Shown: positions 6,309-9,783 of the stretch, one piece after another
How the letters are laid out: the number at the start of each line of letters is the position of its first letter
How positions within the stretch are numbered: position 1 is the stretch's first letter
Source of the DNA: an uncultured Clostridia bacterium
GTDB lineage: Bacteria; Bacillota; Clostridia; Oscillospirales; Oscillospiraceae
DNA: 9,783 nt
NCBI GenBank assembly: GCA_937907975.1
Contig: CALEQS010000188.1
Location: 1 to 9,783, forward strand
Direction of reading: 5' to 3'
Notes under the pieces: generated by a model
Databases searched by the model: none
The model's input: only the letters and a program-made list of their open reading frames with translations
Told to the model about the DNA's origin: nothing
Translations under genes and position numbers: made by a program

Positions 6309-6682
6309 CACCAGAATGCGTGCTCATAGTAGCGGATCTCCGGCTTGGCCGTCTGCATTCCATCCGGCGCATAGACCTCCGCCACATCGAAACGGCAGTA
6401 ATGCTCGCCGTACTCCGGGCGCTGGGCGAGAAAATGCCGCGCCGCCAGCAGGATGCGCCGCTGTTTGGCGGAAGTCACCTGCTCCCGGGCCTCGGCAAAG
6501 CGGGCATTTCGGCGCAGCTTGACCTCCACAAAGACCAGTTCCCGCCCCTTCTGGGCGATCAGGTCGATCTCTCCCATCCGGCAGCGGTAGCCTGCCGCCA
6601 AAAGCCGATACCCCTTCTGATGCAGGTAGCCCGCCGCCTGTTTTTCGCCCCAGCGGCCGAGGAGCGCTGCATCGCTGCTCAT
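6308..6682 (-). CDS. yraN: YraN-family (UPF0102) endonuclease-like protein
   Basis: Small protein of 124 residues from the widely conserved UPF0102/YraN family (COG0792), related in fold to archaeal Holliday-junction resolvases and other PD-(D/E)xK nucleases. Its cellular role is not settled. The nuclease-like signature is intact: E13 in GEKQAAGYL, D40 in GEIDLI (37-42), then E53 and K55 in FVEVK (51-55). R97-F-D-V100 lies where the family has its conserved R-F-D. The length is typical (110-130). The ATG overlaps the rnhB stop by 4 nt (ATGA), a standard coupled arrangement, and rnhB-yraN adjacency is common across bacteria. Function in DNA repair or recombination is inferred from the fold only. 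Confidence 0.95.
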   Translation of the reverse strand: MSSDAALLGRWGEKQAAGYLHQKGYRLLAAGYRCRMGEIDLIAQKGRELVFVEVKLRRNARFAEAREQVTSAKQRRILLAARHFLAQRPEYGEHYCRFDVAEVYAPDGMQTAKPEIRYYEHAFW

Positions 6683-7281
6683 AGCTTTTTCAGGAAGGTC
6701 AGACGGTGGATCGGGCAGGGTCCGTATTTGTGCAGCATCTCATAGTGCAGCTTTGTGCCATAGCCCTTGTGCTGCTCAAAGTGATACTCCGGGTAGCGCT
6801 CCGCCATCTCCAGCATATAGTGGTCACGGCTCACCTTGGCCAGAATAGAGGCCGCCGAAATGGAGGCAGACAGGCTGTCACCATGGACGACCATGCGGTT
6901 TGGGATCGTGATGCCCTTATTGCGGTTGCCGTCGATCAGCGCGAAATCAGGAGCGAGATCCAGCTGGTGGATGGCCAGGTCCATGGCCTTCATGCGGGCA
7001 TTCAGGATATTGATCTCGTCGATCTCCCGCTCCCCCACACTGGCCACAGCCCAGGCCACTGCCTGCTCTTTGATCTGGTCGAAGAGCACCTCACGGCGCT
7101 TGGGTGTCACCTTTTTGGAGTCATTCAGCCACGGAAGATCAAAATCATCCGGCAGAATGACTGCGGCGGCATAGACCGGCCCGGCCAGCGGGCCGGCACC
7201 CGCCTCATCTGCGCCGCAGACCACGGCATAGCCCTGTGCCTGCGCCTCGTGCTCCAGCGACAAATACTCCGCATTGGTCAT
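6679..7281 (-). CDS. rnhB: Ribonuclease HII
   Basis: Cytoplasmic endonuclease that cleaves RNA in RNA/DNA hybrids and nicks 5' to single ribonucleotides in DNA, starting ribonucleotide excision repair. The product is 200 residues, normal length. The four acidic catalytic residues are present: D25 and E26 in GADEAGAG, D117 in LIDGN, D135 in GDSLSASISAASILAK. The conserved KGYGT is at 172-176. Unusually, the segment after the first acidic pair reads Gly-Ala-Gly (28-30) where most RNase HII proteins have Gly-Arg-Gly, the motif that senses the RNA-DNA junction 2'-OH. The start at 7281 has GAGGAGG about 9 nt upstream, inside the end of rbgA, 3 nt after whose stop it begins. It overlaps yraN by 4 nt. 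Confidence 0.97.
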   Translation of the reverse strand: MTNAEYLSLEHEAQAQGYAVVCGADEAGAGPLAGPVYAAAVILPDDFDLPWLNDSKKVTPKRREVLFDQIKEQAVAWAVASVGEREIDEINILNARMKAMDLAIHQLDLAPDFALIDGNRNKGITIPNRMVVHGDSLSASISAASILAKVSRDHYMLEMAERYPEYHFEQHKGYGTKLHYEMLHKYGPCPIHRLTFLKKL

Positions 7282-7284
7282 GGT

Positions 7285-8139
7285 TTATGCCTCCTCTGGC
7301 TGCTCCAGCGTGAACCGGCCCAGCTTGCAGGAACGGTATTCCTCCAGCAGAACACGGCTCATGCGCTCCAGGTTGACCTCGCCGCCGGAGATCAGGAAGC
7401 CGCGCCTGCGGCCGGCGGCCTCCAGCAGTTCCCAGCCCTGCGCTCCCTCGGGCAGGTCAATCTTATAGCGGGCCTTGATGGCATCGGGATAATGGGCCGC
7501 CAGAAGGGCCATCAGGCTGCTGGCCAGTTCCTCAATATCCATAATATCGTCCTTCACTGCGCCGGTGTAGGCCAGATTCAGGCCGATAGACTGATCCTCA
7601 AATTTGGGCCAGAGGATACCGGGAGTATCCAGCAGCTCCATGCCGCTGTCCACCGCCACCCACTGCTTGCCGCGGGTGACGCCGGGGCGGTTCTGCGCGA
7701 TGACAGACTTTCGCTTGGCCACCTTATTGATAAAGGTGGATTTACCCACATTGGGCACGCCGACCACCATGGCCCGCACCTTGCGGCCCACCTGGCCCTT
7801 GGCAGCCCATGCGGCGATCTGCTCCTTCAGCAGCGCACGCACTGCCGGGGAAAACTGGCTGACGCCCTTACCGGAGTTGGCATCTGTCTCCAGCACAGCC
7901 CAGCCCTTTGCCTTGAAATAGGCACTCCACGCCTTGTTGCCGGCTGGGTCCGCCTGATCTGCCCGGTTCAGAATGATAATGCGGGGCTTGGCACCCACCA
8001 ACTCGTCAATATCCGGATTCCGGCTGGAGATCGGAATGCGGGCATCTACGATCTCCGCCACCACGTCCACCAGCTTCAGATTTTCCGCGATCATGCGGCG
8101 CGTTTTGGCCATATGGCCGGGATACCACTGTACGTTCAT
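7285..8139 (-). CDS. rbgA: RbgA (YlqF), 50S ribosome biogenesis GTPase
   Basis: GTPase that binds late 50S precursors and promotes their maturation. The circular permutation is directly visible: G4 LNRAD at 57-61 and the G5-like NSGK at 88-91 come before G1 GVPNVGKS at 127-134, G2 GVTR at 153-156 and G3 DTPG at 171-174. The N-terminus QWYPGHMAKTRR is the family hallmark; a C-terminal helical RNA-binding region follows from about 195. The 284 residues are typical. The ATG at 8139 has AGGTGA 8 nt upstream. Its position directly after rplS and before rnhB matches B. subtilis (rplS-ylqF-rnhB). A terminator separates it from rplS, so it probably uses the promoter at 8167-8195. No signal peptidase gene (lepB) lies between rplS and rbgA, as occurs in some relatives. 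Confidence 0.97.
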   Translation of the reverse strand: MNVQWYPGHMAKTRRMIAENLKLVDVVAEIVDARIPISSRNPDIDELVGAKPRIIILNRADQADPAGNKAWSAYFKAKGWAVLETDANSGKGVSQFSPAVRALLKEQIAAWAAKGQVGRKVRAMVVGVPNVGKSTFINKVAKRKSVIAQNRPGVTRGKQWVAVDSGMELLDTPGILWPKFEDQSIGLNLAYTGAVKDDIMDIEELASSLMALLAAHYPDAIKARYKIDLPEGAQGWELLEAAGRRRGFLISGGEVNLERMSRVLLEEYRSCKLGRFTLEQPEEA

Positions 8140-8166
8140 CGTCTAGGTCACCTGCCTGTAAATGAA

Positions 8167-8195
8167 ATAATAATAAAATGAGTCCAAATACGCAA
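8167..8195 (-). promoter_or_regulatory. Candidate promoter for the rbgA-rnhB-yraN operon
   Basis: TTGCGT (8195-8190), a 17-nt spacer, then TATTAT (8172-8167) on the minus strand. The -35 is only partial while the -10 matches five of six. The -35 overlaps the U tract of the rplS terminator. The start point would fall near 8160, giving a leader of about 20 nt that contains the rbgA ribosome binding site. Confidence 0.5.
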
Positions 8196-8216
8196 AAAGG
8201 AGCGGTTTCCCGCTCC
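8194..8216 (-). terminator. Intrinsic terminator of rplS
   Basis: GGAGCGG and CCGCTCC form a 7-bp stem closing a GAAA tetraloop, followed by five U residues. A run of five A before the stem can extend it. It begins about 20 nt after the rplS stop. Both stem and U tract are canonical for a Rho-independent terminator. Confidence 0.9.
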
Positions 8217-8235
8217 CATTTTTGCACTGAAGGAA

Positions 8236-8580
8236 TTACAGCTTCTCCTGGACCTTGGCTGCCTTGCCGACGCGGCCGCGCAGGTAATACAGCTTGGCAC
8301 GACGAACCTTGCCCTTGCGGACAGTCTCGACCTTGACCACGTTGGGGCTGTTGACGGGGAAAACCTTCTCCACGCCCACGCCATAGGAGATACGACGGAC
8401 GGTGAAGGTCTCAGCCACGCCGCCATGCTTCTTGGCGATGACAGTACCCTCGAAGATCTGGATACGCTCTTTGGAACCTTCCTTGATCTTGATGTGCACA
8501 CGGACGGTGCTGCCGACCTCGATCACGGGGGCTTCGCTCTTGACGTTCTGCGCGTCAAGGACATCGATCAGATTGCTCAT
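8236..8580 (-). CDS. rplS: 50S ribosomal protein L19
   Basis: Large-subunit protein located at the 30S-50S interface. The product is 114 residues, the usual size. Recognised by GSTVRVHIKIKEGSKERIQIFEG, a span of which residues 22-39 are the core, and by the C-terminal RRAKLYYLRGRVGKAAKV signature. The frame is open upstream to 8688, but the ATG at 8580 is chosen because AGGAGG lies 8 nt before it and the protein begins MSNLIDVLDAQ, as in homologues. It has its own strong promoter, a structured leader and a terminator, so it is largely a monocistronic unit between the radical SAM pair and rbgA. Codon use is strongly biased, as expected for a highly expressed gene. Confidence 0.98.
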   Translation of the reverse strand: MSNLIDVLDAQNVKSEAPVIEVGSTVRVHIKIKEGSKERIQIFEGTVIAKKHGGVAETFTVRRISYGVGVEKVFPVNSPNVVKVETVRKGKVRRAKLYYLRGRVGKAAKVQEKL

Positions 8581-8588
8581 TGAAATTT

Positions 8589-8594
8589 CCTCCT
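8589..8594 (-). promoter_or_regulatory. Ribosome binding site of rplS
   Basis: AGGAGG, 8 nt upstream of the ATG at 8580. It rules out the long in-frame upstream extension, which would also run back through the promoter. Confidence 0.88.
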
Positions 8595-8602
8595 GTTTTA
8601 TA

Positions 8603-8643
8603 GGTGTTCGTGCGTAGTTCTTAAAAAAGCGCAGAGGACCACC
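8603..8643 (-). promoter_or_regulatory. Possible L19 autoregulatory leader structure
   Basis: In the rplS leader, GGTG (8643-8640) pairs with CACC (8606-8603) and, inside it, TGCG (8633-8630) pairs with CGCA (8614-8611), separated by an internal loop and capped by a 15-nt loop. It ends 8 nt before the ribosome binding site. An L19 leader family is known from low-GC Gram-positive rplS transcripts; whether this one belongs to it is inferred from position and the two short stems only. Confidence 0.4.
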
Positions 8644-8659
8644 CTTTATTAACTTGGGT

Positions 8660-8688
8660 ATTATAGCACGCCTTCGGCAGGAAGGCAA
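8660..8688 (-). promoter_or_regulatory. Sigma-A promoter of rplS
   Basis: TTGCCT (8688-8683), a 17-nt spacer and a perfect TATAAT (8665-8660), extended by TG one base upstream (TGCTATAAT). The -35 begins 6 nt after the stop of the upstream gene. The spacer contains most of a 6-bp inverted repeat, GCCTTC and GAAGGC (8670-8686). The predicted start is near 8653, leaving a leader of about 73 nt. Confidence 0.87.
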
Positions 8689-8694
8689 GCAGAA

Positions 8695-9375
8695 TTATCG
8701 AAAAACTTCAAAATTTGTGTCCAGGACTTCATTGCGTCCGCACTCCACGAAATCAGGCTGAAAGTGCGGGCAATGTTCCTTGGCCGTGGTGACCAGCAGC
8801 TCCGGATTCAGGCCCGGGTTCTGCGCTGCCAGCACCGCACGGAGCACAAGCGTGTGCTCATCCTCCTGCGTCAGTTCCATGGAGTGGATCAGCGGGATGA
8901 GATCCAGCTCTGTATAACCTTTCTTCGACTTTTTGGAGGGCTTCTGGATCACCAGACTGTCCGTATCATAGAGGTGCAGGAACTCCTGCCGTGCTCCATC
9001 CGGCACGCCGTTATCAAAGGTATAGATGCACTTCCAATCCAGCCAGCCGATCTGTTTGACCGGCACCTGAGCCTCATAACACTCCAGCACCTCGATGCCC
9101 TCAGGCAGAACGGCGTTGAGCCGGGCCGGCACCTCAGTCAGCGGAATATCATCCAGCAGCTCAAACTCCAAGATCTCACATCGGCTGGAAAACCCCAGCG
9201 AAAGGGGCAGAGCAATGGAGACGAACGTGTGCTGATTAAAGCCCTCGGTCTGCTTGGCATTAAGGCCCGCCCGCAGGAACGTCCGGGGGAAGGTGCGCAT
9301 CAGATCCAGATGGGAGATATAGACAGCTCGTCCGGTCTTGGCAAAGAGCAGACGGTGCTTATGCATACGTGCCAT
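8695..9375 (-). CDS. DUF2344 / radical SAM-linked protein (TIGR03936-like)
   Basis: Protein of 226 residues of the family found next to, or fused to the C-terminus of, a radical SAM protein. Its biochemical function is not established. Family features seen: AKTGRAVYISHLDLMR at 12-27, GFNQHTFVSIALPLSLGF at 45-62 (usual form FNPHP, here FNQHT), and the basic KPSKKSKKGYTELDL segment around 145-159. No signal peptide or membrane segment is visible. It starts 1 nt after the radical SAM stop (TAA C ATG) with AGAGG 6 nt upstream, so it is coupled; a second ATG three codons in is too far from that site. It ends 6 nt before the rplS -35, so the pair probably lies at the end of its own transcript. A role in RNA or ribosome modification is only a guess from the radical SAM partner. 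Confidence 0.9.
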   Translation of the reverse strand: MARMHKHRLLFAKTGRAVYISHLDLMRTFPRTFLRAGLNAKQTEGFNQHTFVSIALPLSLGFSSRCEILEFELLDDIPLTEVPARLNAVLPEGIEVLECYEAQVPVKQIGWLDWKCIYTFDNGVPDGARQEFLHLYDTDSLVIQKPSKKSKKGYTELDLIPLIHSMELTQEDEHTLVLRAVLAAQNPGLNPELLVTTAKEHCPHFQPDFVECGRNEVLDTNFEVFR

Positions 9376-9376
9376 G

Positions 9377-9783
9377 TTACGCCTCTCCCCTTTCCGCCCG
9401 CTCGCGGCGGGTCAACGCCTCATCGCATTTGCCGCACTCCAGCAGCCTGTCCGCGCCGCAGCCCATGCACTGCACCCGACAGTCCGGCGTGATCACGCTC
9501 TTATAGGCCTGCTCACGCTCCCGCCAGAAGTAGGCCGGCCGCACACCGACGGAGATATGGCTCCACGGCAGGACTTCGTCCTTGGTGCGCTCCCGGGTAG
9601 CGTAGAAATCAGGCTCCACGCCGCAGGTGCGGCAGGCATTCAGCCAGCGGTCCAAATCAAAGTATTCGCTCCAGGAGTCGAACTTTGCGCCCTGACGCCA
9701 CGCCTCCTCAATGACCGGGGCCAGACGCCGGTCTCCCCGGGCGAACACTGCCTCCAGATAGGAGGTGTCCGGGTCATGCCAGT
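9377..9783 (-). CDS. Radical SAM protein (TIGR03960-like), C-terminal part only
   Basis: The last 134 codons of a gene whose start and catalytic core lie beyond the window. Recognised by the family stretch WHDPDTSYLEAVFARGD and DRRLAPVIEEAWRQGAKFDSW, and by the cysteine-rich tail (C-x3-C-x2-C, then C-x2-C) near its end that probably binds zinc or a metal centre. The radical SAM CxxxCxxC motif is not in the window, so the family assignment rests on the C-terminal region and on the DUF2344 gene that follows after 1 nt. In many bacteria the two are one polypeptide; here they are separate. The target of the enzyme is not known. Confidence 0.85.
   Translation of the reverse strand, partial: WHDPDTSYLEAVFARGDRRLAPVIEEAWRQGAKFDSWSEYFDLDRWLNACRTCGVEPDFYATRERTKDEVLPWSHISVGVRPAYFWREREQAYKSVITPDCRVQCMGCGADRLLECGKCDEALTRRERAERGEA

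Noticed and set aside
6706..8181. 491-codon plus-strand open frame opposite rnhB and rbgA
   Set aside because: Spans two certain minus-strand genes and their junction; composition is that of an antisense shadow in GC-rich DNA.
1..9783. Mobile elements, CRISPR arrays, tRNA genes, defence or secondary-metabolite systems
   Set aside because: No transposase, integrase, spaced direct-repeat array, tRNA cloverleaf or defence domain is visible; all genes belong to known housekeeping or metabolic families, so no undescribed system is claimed.

Overview
The window is a compact stretch of bacterial chromosome in which every supported gene lies on the minus strand, so transcription runs from the high coordinates to the low ones. 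High GC content, strong AGGAGG-type ribosome binding sites, the tig-clpP-clpX and rplS-rbgA-rnhB-yraN gene orders and the protein sequences point to a GC-rich anaerobic member of the Bacillota, class Clostridia, probably a gut Oscillospiraceae/Ruminococcaceae-type organism. That placement is an inference from gene content and style, not from a marker search.

Layout in order of transcription. (1) 9783-8695: the 3' end of a radical SAM gene, followed after 1 nt by its separately encoded partner of the DUF2344 family. (2) 8688-8194: a clear sigma-A promoter, a roughly 70-nt leader that can fold, rplS (ribosomal protein L19), and an intrinsic terminator. (3) 8195-6308: a probable new promoter, then rbgA (50S assembly GTPase), rnhB (RNase HII) and yraN (UPF0102 nuclease-like), spaced by 3 nt or overlapping by 4 nt. 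(4) 6296-3189: an M19 membrane-dipeptidase homologue, thrC (threonine synthase) and a calcineurin-like metallophosphoesterase, also overlapping or 1 nt apart and apparently continuing the same operon. (5) 3165-1: a promoter candidate, then tig (trigger factor), clpP and clpX (cut by the window edge). This is the classic folding and proteolysis cluster; its genes are separated by 70-125 nt gaps that contain RNA hairpins.

The genes fall into ribosome production (L19, RbgA), RNA/DNA hybrid processing and possible nuclease functions (RNase HII, YraN), peptide and amino-acid metabolism (dipeptidase, ThrC), and protein quality control (trigger factor at the ribosome exit, ClpXP downstream). I see no mobile element, CRISPR array, tRNA/rRNA, prophage or defence system, and no credible undescribed system. 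The main points for a second look are an AKKT-repeat, histone-like lysine-rich tail on trigger factor, a Gly-Ala-Gly in place of the usual Gly-Arg-Gly in RNase HII, and several RNA hairpins at gene junctions (tig leader, tig-clpP, clpP-clpX, rplS leader). There is no gene-free stretch longer than 300 bases.
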